The notes beneath the pieces are model-generated. The model saw only the letters and a list, made by a program, of their open reading frames with translations, had not been told where the DNA came from and ran no database searches. A program made the position numbers and the translations under genes. 64,000 nucleotides of DNA from Alloyangia pacifica (GTDB taxonomy: Bacteria > Pseudomonadota > Alphaproteobacteria > Rhodobacterales > Rhodobacteraceae), in contig NZ_JAIVKX010000022.1 in NCBI RefSeq assembly GCF_020524285.1, positions 1 to 64,000 on the forward strand, read 5' to 3'. Below, piece by piece: positions 17,344-24,647 of this stretch; the stretch's first letter is position 1, and every line of letters begins with the position of its first letter.

Positions 17344-18333
17344 TTACTCGGCGACCTGGTAGACCACGTCCTCGGCGCTCAGCGTCTTCGACAGCGGCGT
17401 GACCTTGTCGACCACCTCGATGTTATGCGCGACGCGGGCCATGTCGAAGTCGTAGCCGTTCGCCTCGAAGACACCGTTGTCGAAGGCGAAGGAGAGCGAG
17501 TTCGGCACCATCCGCGCCTGGCTCTCGCGCAGCGTGCCGTCCACATGCGCGACGATGGCGTCGATCGCCGCCTCCGGGTCGTCCTGCGCGGCGTCGTAGG
17601 TGCACTCCACCGCCGCCTTGAAGCGCTTCACCAGGTCGGGGTTCTCGGCGATCATCTTGTCCGAGGTGAAGATCGAGGCGTTGTAGATATCGAGCGCGTC
17701 GCCGTAGTAGACCGCCCGCACCTTCTTGCCCGCGTTCTCGGCCAGCGCCTGGATGCCCACGACCGAGGTCACGTAGCTGGCCAGCGCGTCGATCCGCCCC
17801 TGCAGCAGCAGCCCGTTCAGCGCCGAGCCGTCCGCCGTCTCGACGTTCACCGCGTCCATGCTCGCGCCTTCCATCTGCAGCCCGAGCGGCAGGAAGGAAT
17901 ACGCCGCATTGCCCACCGAGGTGCCGATGGTGCGGCCCTGCAGGTCGGCCAGCGTCTGGATCGGGCTGTCGTCGAGCACCGCGATCGACGCCGGGTTCTG
18001 CGACACGATCGGCATGATCGCCTTCACCGGCGCGTCGCTCTCGGCGATGGTGCCGATGATCGTGCCGAGGTCGGTGACCGAGAAATCCGCCACGCCGGTC
18101 GCCACCTTAGTCACCGCATCCGCCGCGCCGTAGCCGCGCGAGATCGTCACGTCGATGTCCTGCTCGGTGAAGCAGCCCTGGTCGAGCCCGAGGTAATAGG
18201 CGGCCGAGATGCCGCCGGGCGTCCAGTCGAGCTGGAAATCGACCTGATCCGCGGCGCGCGCCGCCCCGGCAGCGGCGGTCATCCCCGCAACTGCCCCCGC
18301 AACAAGCACCGCGCTCGGAAACGTTGTCGGCAT
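17344..18333 (-). CDS. ABC transporter substrate-binding protein, importer 2 (NMT1/THI5-like)
   Basis: A 329-residue periplasmic protein with a signal peptide ending GAARAADQ. VDFQLDWTPGGISAAYYLGL is the characteristic THI5/NMT1 beginning, where the DW and nearby aromatic residues line the ligand pocket, and DFSVTDLGTII is the second conserved strand. CAGGAG precedes the ATG. TGGCATACCA lies 35 bp upstream in the region shared with the divergent M20 amidohydrolase. The ATPase and permease it probably serves are at 19765-21413, on the far side of that gene. The ligand is unknown; it is clearly different in sequence from the importer 1 binding protein. Confidence 0.9.
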   Translation of the reverse strand: MPTTFPSAVLVAGAVAGMTAAAGAARAADQVDFQLDWTPGGISAAYYLGLDQGCFTEQDIDVTISRGYGAADAVTKVATGVADFSVTDLGTIIGTIAESDAPVKAIMPIVSQNPASIAVLDDSPIQTLADLQGRTIGTSVGNAAYSFLPLGLQMEGASMDAVNVETADGSALNGLLLQGRIDALASYVTSVVGIQALAENAGKKVRAVYYGDALDIYNASIFTSDKMIAENPDLVKRFKAAVECTYDAAQDDPEAAIDAIVAHVDGTLRESQARMVPNSLSFAFDNGVFEANGYDFDMARVAHNIEVVDKVTPLSKTLSAEDVVYQVAE

Positions 18334-18368
18334 GATGGATTCTCCTGTTGGTCTGTTTGGTTTGTCGT

Positions 18369-18378
18369 TGGCATACCA
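18369..18378. promoter_or_regulatory. TGGCATACCA operator-like site, divergent (SBP 2 / M20)
   Basis: It is placed between two divergent genes, 35 bp before the binding protein start and 86 bp before the M20 start, so one site could control both. A half-site AGGATACC follows at 18381-18388. Confidence 0.6.
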
Positions 18379-18464
18379 TTAGGATACCGATACGCTCCGA
18401 CAAAGCGAATAACGCAAGACCGGGCCGATCCAGCCCCCAAGATCCCAACGTGAGAGGAAAAATC

Positions 18465-19670
18465 ATGCAGATGGAAAAGGTCCTCGCCGCCTTCGAGGCG
18501 CGGCAGCAGGAAATGGTGGCCCTGCGCCACGACATCCACATGCATCCCGAAACCTCCTATGAGGAAGTCCGCACCTCGGCGCTGGTCCGCCGCAAGCTCG
18601 ACGAGTGGGGCATCGAGAACCACGCCGGGCTCGCCGGCACCGGCGTCGTCGCGGTGATCCGCGGCCGCCTGCCCGGCAACCGCGCCGTCGGGCTGCGCGC
18701 CGACATGGACGCGCTCAACATGGACGAGACCAACAGCTTCGGTCACCGCTCGACCATCCCCGGCAAGTTCCACGGCTGCGGCCATGACGGCCACACCACC
18801 ATGCTGCTGAACGCCGCGCGCTACCTCTCCGAGAACCCCGATTTCGGCGGCACCGTGCATTGCATCTTCCAGCCCGCCGAAGAGGGCGGCGCCGGCGGGC
18901 TGCGGATGATCGAGGAAGGGCTCTTCGAGCAGTTCCCCTGCGACGCGGTCTACTCGCTGCACAACAAGCCCGGCGTGCCGGTCGGCAAGTTCATCACCCG
19001 CGTCGGCGGCCAGCTCGCCTGCGCCGACCAGTGGGAGGTCACCTTCCACGGCACCGGCGGCCACGCCGGCGCGCCCGAGAAATCCGTCGACCTGATGACC
19101 GCGCTGGCGCATTTCATCCTCGGCATCCAGGGCATCGTGGCGCGCAACGTGGTGGCGCAGGAATCCGCCGTGCTGACCATCGGCGTGATCCAGGCCGGCA
19201 GCTCGCACAACGTCATGCCCTCGAAGATCGTGGTCACCGGCACCGCCCGCTGCCACAACCCAGAGGTGCGTGACCTTCTGGAAAAACGCCTCAAGGAAGT
19301 CGCCGACAGTTCCGCCGCCATGTGCCTCGCCCGCGCCGAGCTGGACTACCAGCGCGGCTACCCGCCGCTGGTCAACGCCCAGGCCGAGACCGACAAGGCC
19401 GTGGCCGCCGCCGCCGCGGTCAGCGGCATGGAAAACGTCGACCCCAACTCGCCGCCGATCAACGCCGCCGATGATTTCGCCTACATGGCCATCGCCCGGC
19501 CCGGCTGCAACGTGATGATGGGCAATGGCGACGGGCCGGAGTGGAAGAACAACCACCGCCCCGACTACGACTTCAACGATGCGGCGATCCCCTACGGCTC
19601 GGCCTATTGGGTCTCGGTGGTGAACCAGGAGCTCGGCCAGGGCGCCGACACGCAGCAGTCAGCCGCCTGA
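18465..19670 (+). CDS. M20D-family amidohydrolase (hippurate hydrolase-like)
   Basis: A 401-residue metallo-amidohydrolase. HGCGHDGHTTMLL gives metal ligands Cys105 and His107, and FQPAEEGGAGG gives Glu139/Glu140, the catalytic base and ligand region. LRHDIHMHPETSYEE at the N-terminus is the family opening. Relatives hydrolyse N-acyl amino acids such as hippurate, N-acetyl-amino acids or IAA conjugates in the cytoplasm. The start at 18465 follows GAGAGGAAAAAT. It is divergent from the importer 2 binding protein and shares its operator region, so it probably acts on the imported compound. It is distinct from the ArgE/DapE-like enzyme at 255-1544. Confidence 0.9.
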   Translation: MQMEKVLAAFEARQQEMVALRHDIHMHPETSYEEVRTSALVRRKLDEWGIENHAGLAGTGVVAVIRGRLPGNRAVGLRADMDALNMDETNSFGHRSTIPGKFHGCGHDGHTTMLLNAARYLSENPDFGGTVHCIFQPAEEGGAGGLRMIEEGLFEQFPCDAVYSLHNKPGVPVGKFITRVGGQLACADQWEVTFHGTGGHAGAPEKSVDLMTALAHFILGIQGIVARNVVAQESAVLTIGVIQAGSSHNVMPSKIVVTGTARCHNPEVRDLLEKRLKEVADSSAAMCLARAELDYQRGYPPLVNAQAETDKAVAAAAAVSGMENVDPNSPPINAADDFAYMAIARPGCNVMMGNGDGPEWKNNHRPDYDFNDAAIPYGSAYWVSVVNQELGQGADTQQSAA

Positions 19671-19703
19671 CCCCCCTGCCCTGCCCCACGCGTCCAGAAC
19701 GAC

Positions 19704-19729
19704 AAAGGCCGGCGTCCCCGCCGGCCTTT
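19704..19729. terminator. Bidirectional terminator between M20 gene and importer 2 permease
   Basis: AAAGGCCGGCG (19704-19714) pairs perfectly with CGCCGGCCTTT (19719-19729) around TCCC. It sits between convergent stops at 19670 and 19765 and has A/T ends on both sides. Confidence 0.85.
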
Positions 19730-19764
19730 CCCATATCCGCAGAGGCGCTGCGCCGAGGCGCCGC

Positions 19765-20532
19765 TCACTCCCCCGCCTTGGTCTTGATCGACCAGCCGAA
19801 GAACGCCCGATGCGCCCAGTTCACCGCCTCGTAGAGCACCACCGAGATCACCGCGAGGATCACCACGCAGGCGGTCGCCGTGGGAATGGCGAACTGCGCC
19901 GTCGAGGAGGTCACCAGGAAGCCCAGCCCCTTGTTGGCGTTGACGAACTCGGCCACCACCGCGCCGACCACGGCGACGGTCACCCCGATCCGCAGCCCGC
20001 TGAAGATGAAGGGGATGGCGCTCGGCAGGCGCACGCTGAGGATCTCGCCCATGCGCGAGGCCCCGGCGACCCGCGCCAGGTCCAGCATCTCCTTCGGCGT
20101 GTCCATCATCCCGGCAGCGGTGTTCACCATGATCGGGAAGAAGCAGGTCAGCGTCACGATGATCAGCCGCGTCGTCATGTCGGTGCCGAAGATCACCACG
20201 AGGATCGGCGCGATGGCGATGATCGGAATCGCGTTCAGGAAGACGATCAGAGGGTAGATCATCTCCGAAATCGTGCGGTTGACCGAGACCACCACCCCCA
20301 GCGGAATCCCCACCACGCAGGCGCAGACGAAGCCGAGCAGGATGGTCTTCAGCGTCTCGAGCGTGTTGCTCAGGATCGCCGGGCCGAGCTTGCCGCCGCC
20401 CTCGTAGATGTCGAGCGGCGAGGGCAGCAGGTAGACCGGCACGTCCAGCGCCTCGCTCAGCAGCTGCCAGCCCAGCAGGAAGCTCAGGAAGGTGCCGACG
20501 GGCAGGACGATCTTTCTCAGGGCGGGGCTCAT
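19765..20532 (-). CDS. ABC transporter permease, importer 2 (SsuC/TauC-like)
   Basis: A 255-residue permease with about six membrane segments (FLSFLLGWQLLSEAL, LLGFVCACVVGIPLGVVV and others) and an EAA loop around EMLDLARVAGASRMGEILSV. It pairs with the ATPase encoded just upstream; its start codon overlaps the ATPase stop by four bases. It is paralogous to the importer 1 permease, so the island has two complete systems of the same type. The matching binding protein is most likely the one at 17344-18333. Confidence 0.9.
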   Translation of the reverse strand: MSPALRKIVLPVGTFLSFLLGWQLLSEALDVPVYLLPSPLDIYEGGGKLGPAILSNTLETLKTILLGFVCACVVGIPLGVVVSVNRTISEMIYPLIVFLNAIPIIAIAPILVVIFGTDMTTRLIIVTLTCFFPIMVNTAAGMMDTPKEMLDLARVAGASRMGEILSVRLPSAIPFIFSGLRIGVTVAVVGAVVAEFVNANKGLGFLVTSSTAQFAIPTATACVVILAVISVVLYEAVNWAHRAFFGWSIKTKAGE

Positions 20533-21413
20533 GCGCGGCGTCCTTTGCGGCTCAAACGGGGTCCGAAGATGTCGTCGCGGATACGCTGCGACAGGGCGAG
20601 GAAATCGGGCCGTGCGCCGCTCTCGGCGCCGCGCGGCTTCGGCACGTCGATCTCGACCAGGTCCTGCATCCGCCCCGGCCGCGCCGACATCACCGCCACC
20701 CGGTCCGACAGCAGCACCGCCTCGTTGATCGAATGGGTGACCAGCAGGATGGTCTTGCGGGTCTCGGCGTGGATATCCAGCAGATCGAGCTGCAGGTCCT
20801 CGCGGGTCAGCGCATCCAGCGCGCCGAAAGGCTCGTCCATCAGCAGGATCTTCGGATCGAGGATCAGGCTCCGGGCGATCGAGGCGCGCTGCTGCATGCC
20901 GCCCGACAGCTCGTGCGGCATGCGGTCTGCCATGTCCTGCAGCCCGACCAGCTCGAGCAGCTCCATGGCGCGGCTCCGATGCGCCTTGGTCGGGCGCTGC
21001 AGCACCTTCACCGGGTAGAGCACGTTATCCATCACGCTCAGCCAGGGCAGCAAGGTCGGGCGCTGAAAGACGAGGGCCACCTCGGAAAAGCCGCGCTGCG
21101 TCTTGCCGCCACCGATCCATATGTCGCCGCTGGTCGGCTGCTGCAGCCCGGCCAGCATCCGCAGCACCGTCGACTTGCCGCAGCCCGACGGGCCGACCAG
21201 CGAGACGATCTCCTCGCGGTAGATGGTCAGGTTCATGTCCTCCACCGCCACCAGCGGATCGCCCTTGGCGGTGGCGAAGGTCACCCCGGCATGGGCCAGC
21301 TCGATGATCGGCTCGCGGCGTGCTGTCCCCGCCCCTTCGCGACCTTGCATTCCGAAATCCGGCCTGGTCTCCGGCTTGCTGTGCGCCTCCCGCGCTGGCG
21401 TTGCATGGATCAT
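20529..21413 (-). CDS. ABC transporter ATP-binding protein, importer 2
   Basis: A 294-residue ATPase with Walker A GPSGCGKST (74-82), signature LSGGMQQR, Walker B ILLMDEPFGA and the switch His in LVTHS. It has about 35 extra N-terminal residues compared with relatives. The start at 21413 (MIHATPAR) is supported by AAGGAGA upstream. A TGGCATACCA site lies 53 bp before it, so ATPase and permease form a separately regulated two-gene unit. It is paralogous to the importer 1 ATPase. Confidence 0.92.
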   Translation of the reverse strand: MIHATPAREAHSKPETRPDFGMQGREGAGTARREPIIELAHAGVTFATAKGDPLVAVEDMNLTIYREEIVSLVGPSGCGKSTVLRMLAGLQQPTSGDIWIGGGKTQRGFSEVALVFQRPTLLPWLSVMDNVLYPVKVLQRPTKAHRSRAMELLELVGLQDMADRMPHELSGGMQQRASIARSLILDPKILLMDEPFGALDALTREDLQLDLLDIHAETRKTILLVTHSINEAVLLSDRVAVMSARPGRMQDLVEIDVPKPRGAESGARPDFLALSQRIRDDIFGPRLSRKGRRA

Positions 21414-21466
21414 GCTCTCGTCTCCTTTGTCCCCCCGGGACCGGCCTGCAGCCCCGCGTGACACGA

Positions 21467-21476
21467 TGGCATACCA
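21467..21476. promoter_or_regulatory. TGGCATACCA operator-like site before importer 2 ATPase
   Basis: The decamer is identical to the copies at 13967 and 18369, 53 bp upstream of the ATPase start. The flanking 220 bp up to the divergent SDR gene hold no credible gene. Confidence 0.6.
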
Positions 21477-21646
21477 AAGGAACACCAAGCGCCAGAGGGA
21501 AGAGCGCCCTGCCCCGCCAAGGCAGCACCGGGCGCCGCCCGGCGCCGAAAACTTGTGCAACCACGGCTCGAATGCCCGCCGGATGATCCATTGATCTCGT
21601 TGCTTCTTCCCCTCCCGACCCCGGATATTGCCCGGCGGCGCGAATC

Positions 21647-21667
21647 TGGCATTCCAATTGTCGACCA
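21647..21667. promoter_or_regulatory. Paired operator-like sites before the SDR pair
   Basis: TGGCATTCCA (21647-21656) is a degenerate copy of the island motif, and TTGTCGACCA (21658-21667) is a near copy of the palindrome before GntR gene 2. They are adjacent, ending 22 bp before the SDR start, so both regulators might bind here. Confidence 0.4.
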
Positions 21668-21689
21668 CTAATATTCCAAGGAGACAGCC

Positions 21690-22364
21690 ATGCCGAGAAT
21701 TCTGGTGTCAGGGGCGAATCGCGGGATCGGGCTCGAGCTCGCCCGGCAATTCGCCGCAGCGGACTGGGAGGTGATCGGCACCGCCCGCCGACCCGACCGC
21801 GCCGACGCCCTGCGCGCGACCGGGGCGCAGGTGCTGCCGCTCGAAGCGGACGACGAATCCTCCATCGCCGCCCTGAAGGAGACGCTCGGCGACACGCCGA
21901 TCGACGTGCTCATCGCCAATGCCGGCATCGCCCTCAACCTCGAAGCCGGCCCCGCCGAGGTGACCCGCGCCGAGTTCGCCCGCACGATCGGCACCAACAC
22001 CTGGGGACCGCTCGCCCTCGCCCGCGCATTGAAGCCGAACATCGCCGCCTCCGGGATGAAGACCTGCTGCGCCATGTCGAGCCTGATGTCCTCGATCTCG
22101 GCCAACGACTGGGGCACGCAATACAGCTACCGCGCCTCCAAGGCGGGCCTCAACGCGGCCTGGGTCGGGCTTGCCGACGCATGGCGCCCCGACGGCATCA
22201 CCTGCCTGCTGCTGCGTCCGGGCATGGTCGCCACCGACATGACCGAGGGCCGCGGCATCGCGGTCGAGGACAGCGTCGCCGGAATGAAGCGCGTGGTCGA
22301 ACAGATCACCGCCGCCGATGCCGGGCGGATCATCGGCTACGACGGGCTCGACGTGCCCTGGTGA
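21690..22364 (+). CDS. Short-chain dehydrogenase/reductase
   Basis: A 224-residue SDR with SGANRGIG (residues 7-14) for NAD(P) binding, IANAG at about 75-79 and an intact catalytic Tyr147-x3-Lys151 (YRASK) with Ser130/131. It resembles the small csgA/YbbO-like SDRs that reduce or oxidise diverse carbonyl compounds. CAAGGAG precedes the ATG. It is the first gene of a two-gene unit with another SDR and ends the island. The two operator-like sites upstream suggest it belongs to the same regulon. The substrate is unknown. Confidence 0.88.
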   Translation: MPRILVSGANRGIGLELARQFAAADWEVIGTARRPDRADALRATGAQVLPLEADDESSIAALKETLGDTPIDVLIANAGIALNLEAGPAEVTRAEFARTIGTNTWGPLALARALKPNIAASGMKTCCAMSSLMSSISANDWGTQYSYRASKAGLNAAWVGLADAWRPDGITCLLLRPGMVATDMTEGRGIAVEDSVAGMKRVVEQITAADAGRIIGYDGLDVPW

Positions 22365-22417
22365 CCTGTCGCTGATTTCGACCCGCCGACCCCTCTGCCG
22401 ATCCAAAGGAACCAGAC

Positions 22418-23065
22418 ATGCCCACCGTCCTCATCACCGGCGCCAACGCCGGAGCCGGTCTCTCCCTCGCCCGCACCTACGCCCGCCGGGGCTGGGCCGT
22501 GCTCGCCGCGAACCCCCGTCCCTTCACCGCTGCCGATTTCGCCACGCTGGGTCCGGACGTCTCGGAGTTGCGCTACGACCCCGGCTCCGACTCCAGCGCC
22601 CGCGACCTCGCTCTGCGGCTCACCGGCCGGACCATCGACCACGCGATCTTCACCCACGTCCTGCGCGAGGAAACCGCTACGCCGATCGACCACGTCACCG
22701 GCGCAGTCTTCGAACGCGCCATGATGAAGAACACCTTCGCGCCGCTGAGCCTCGCCGCGCTACTGGCCCCGAACCTCGCTTCTGCGGCGAAGCCGGTGGC
22801 GGTTGCGCTCATCGATCCCGCGGGTCGCACGGGCCGTTTCCACGGGCCGGCGCAATACGGGCTGCGGGCCTCTCAGGCGGCGCTGGCGCAGATGTGGCGC
22901 ACGCTGGCAGTGGAGTGGCGGGACAGTGGAATCCATTGCCTTGCGCTGCATGGCGCGGGAGATCCGGATGCGCTTGCCGCCGCGGTGCTGCGGGAGATCG
23001 ATGCGCCGGATCGGAGGTCGTCGGGCGATATCGTCGACCTGGACCTCGCAGCTACTCCGGCCTGA
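22418..23065 (+). CDS. Degenerate SDR-family protein
   Basis: A 215-residue Rossmann protein with TGANAGAG (residues 7-14). At the catalytic site it reads YGLRASQAAL: compared with its neighbour, Leu149 and Gln153 take the places of Tyr and Lys, while a Tyr is two residues earlier at 147. Normal SDR catalysis is therefore unlikely. The protein may have arisen by duplication of the upstream SDR type and could act as a partner subunit or ligand-binding protein. AAAGGAAC precedes the ATG. A clear terminator follows at 23109, closing the catabolic island. Confidence 0.75.
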   Translation: MPTVLITGANAGAGLSLARTYARRGWAVLAANPRPFTAADFATLGPDVSELRYDPGSDSSARDLALRLTGRTIDHAIFTHVLREETATPIDHVTGAVFERAMMKNTFAPLSLAALLAPNLASAAKPVAVALIDPAGRTGRFHGPAQYGLRASQAALAQMWRTLAVEWRDSGIHCLALHGAGDPDALAAAVLREIDAPDRRSSGDIVDLDLAATPA

Positions 23066-23108
23066 TGCGGGCAGGGATCAAACCTGCTGGATAGTCGGTT
23101 GGAGCCTC

Positions 23109-23152
23109 GGTCGGAGGGGACCCCGGAGTCCCGTCCGACCAACCTATTTTTT
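23109..23152 (+). terminator. Rho-independent terminator closing the catabolic island
   Basis: GGTCGGA (23109-23115) pairs with TCCGACC (23134-23140); GGGAC and GTCCC extend the stem after one mismatch. AACCTATTTTTTA follows. The terminator separates the SDR unit from the convergent repC gene. Confidence 0.85.
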
Positions 23153-23275
23153 ACCTCGGTTGGCTCAGAAACTGAGATTATTCCAAGCGAGGTTTTGGCG
23201 TGACCCTAGGTTCGAGGGGCCAGCCCCCGCGCTGACGTTCTCAGCCATTGCGGCGCAGTTCACAGCTGTGAACTT

Positions 23276-24475
23276 TCACGCCGCGCGACGTTCGAGCGCC
23301 ATCACCATCCGTGTCGACGAGAAGGTGCCTTCACGCGCCTTCTTGGTCAGGTGCCGCAGGTAGCCGCCGGGATTACGAATCTCGGAGAACCTCTGAAGCA
23401 TGGCGCAGAGAGTTGCAGACGCCTGTTCCGGTCCCATCGCAGCCTTGGCGTCGTGCCAGGCGCTATCGGAAATCCCGGTCATTGGACGGATCTTGTCGGC
23501 AGCCCTGACGAGGCCGTTCCAGTCCTGAATTGGGTCCGGCGTGAAGACGGCAATCTCGGAGCATGTCCCAAGAACGAGGCGGAGCGGTGGGGGAGGCGCT
23601 GCGCTTTTCTCAGCATCTAGACTCTGTTCTTCGATCTGTTCCGGAGCTTCGACAAGAGTCTCTTCCGCGTCTCTGTGGTGCTGTTCAGAGTCTAAGTATT
23701 CTTTAGATGAACTCTGTTGGTGCTGCTCATTGCGAGCGTCACTGCTGCTCATTTCTGCTGTTTCGACATCGAAGAACCCGGTTGCGCGGGCGACGGCAGT
23801 GCGCAGTTCACGGGCGATCTGCTCGAGGGTTTCGAGGTCGAGCTTGCGGCGGAGCTGGCGCGCGGTCAGACGGGCAAGATCGGAGAATGCATCCCAGGGG
23901 CCATCGGGCGCTTCGAGGCGCCCGAGGTCGGCGAGGGCGGCAAGGTCGCGACGCAGGAGGCTCGCGGTCTCGCGCAGGGCCCTGGTGCGGGCCTCGAGGT
24001 CGCGGGCTTCCTCGGCACGTTCGGTGATCTCGCCCGCGCGGTGGAGCAGGGGGCTCAGGTCGAAGCCGAAGGCAATCTTCTCGCCGCCGACGCGGCGGGC
24101 GTAGCGCTTGCCGTTCGGGCTGTCGCGGCGGACCAGCAGCCCGGCCTCGACAAGGCGCGCGAGATGGCGGCGCATGGTCGAGGAGGCCATGCCGCCGGCA
24201 CGGGCGCAGATGGTCTCGTTCGACGGGTGGATGACCAGAGACTTCGCGGCGTCGAGCTTGGCGTCGGGGTGGAAGCTCAGCAGGGCCTGCAGCAGCGTGA
24301 TGTCGCGATCGGACAGATCGAAGCTCTTGCGGGCCACGGTGAGCTCGCGCAGGAGCTGCCACTTGTCGAGCGCGCAGGGGGAATCGCTGGGCTGCGACCG
24401 TGCCCTGAGAGAGGTCAGGACAGCCTCAGCCGTTCGCCCAAAAGGCGTGATGGGGTGATAGCCCATGTTTTTCAT
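23276..24475 (-). CDS. repC: RepC replication initiator of a repABC replicon
   Basis: A 399-residue initiator. The N-terminal half begins ITPFGRTAEA and has winged-helix segments (NETICARAGGMASSTMRRHL) that bind the origin; PNGKRYARR is also typical. The middle is rich in Ser, Gln and Glu, and the C-terminal domain (KIRPMTGISDSAWHDAKAAMG, GYLRHLT) is conserved in RepC. In repABC plasmids the origin lies within repC; the AT-richer part at about 23,690-23,770 is a candidate. No strong ribosome site is seen; a second Met at 24466 is an alternative start. Transcribed after repA and repB, with a counter-transcribed RNA likely upstream. Confidence 0.95.
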   Translation of the reverse strand: MKNMGYHPITPFGRTAEAVLTSLRARSQPSDSPCALDKWQLLRELTVARKSFDLSDRDITLLQALLSFHPDAKLDAAKSLVIHPSNETICARAGGMASSTMRRHLARLVEAGLLVRRDSPNGKRYARRVGGEKIAFGFDLSPLLHRAGEITERAEEARDLEARTRALRETASLLRRDLAALADLGRLEAPDGPWDAFSDLARLTARQLRRKLDLETLEQIARELRTAVARATGFFDVETAEMSSSDARNEQHQQSSSKEYLDSEQHHRDAEETLVEAPEQIEEQSLDAEKSAAPPPPLRLVLGTCSEIAVFTPDPIQDWNGLVRAADKIRPMTGISDSAWHDAKAAMGPEQASATLCAMLQRFSEIRNPGGYLRHLTKKAREGTFSSTRMVMALERRAA

Positions 24476-24517
24476 TCACGAAGACAAAAAATACCCGTCC
24501 CGCGAATCGATTTCGAC

Positions 24518-24606
24518 TTGCGGACAATGGCTCCGGACACTACCTTGAGGGTGCTAAGAACAAGTCAGGGTCTCGTGGAGCGTAAGCTTTGCGGGGCTCT
24601 TTCTTT
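24518..24606 (+). ncRNA. Probable counter-transcribed RNA in the repB-repC gap
   Basis: All well-studied repABC plasmids encode a short antisense RNA between repB and repC that limits RepC synthesis. Here the top strand, opposite to rep transcription, has TTGCGG (24518-24523), a 17-base spacer and TACCTT (24541-24546), and then a hairpin (24578-24599, GAGC...GGCTC with an inner stem) followed by TTTCTTT. A transcript of roughly 55 bases from about 24553 would fit the family. No transcript is proven; promoter and terminator are read by eye. Confidence 0.6.
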
Positions 24607-24647
24607 GTCGGGCTCGTGCCTCCTATCTTATTGTTTTCATTGACTGC

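Noticed and set aside
24490-24523. Imperfect palindrome GTCCCGCGAATCG...GCGGAC in the repB-repC gap as parS
   Set aside because: Arms match only at the ends and centre; it overlaps the likely antisense RNA promoter, so it is not called.
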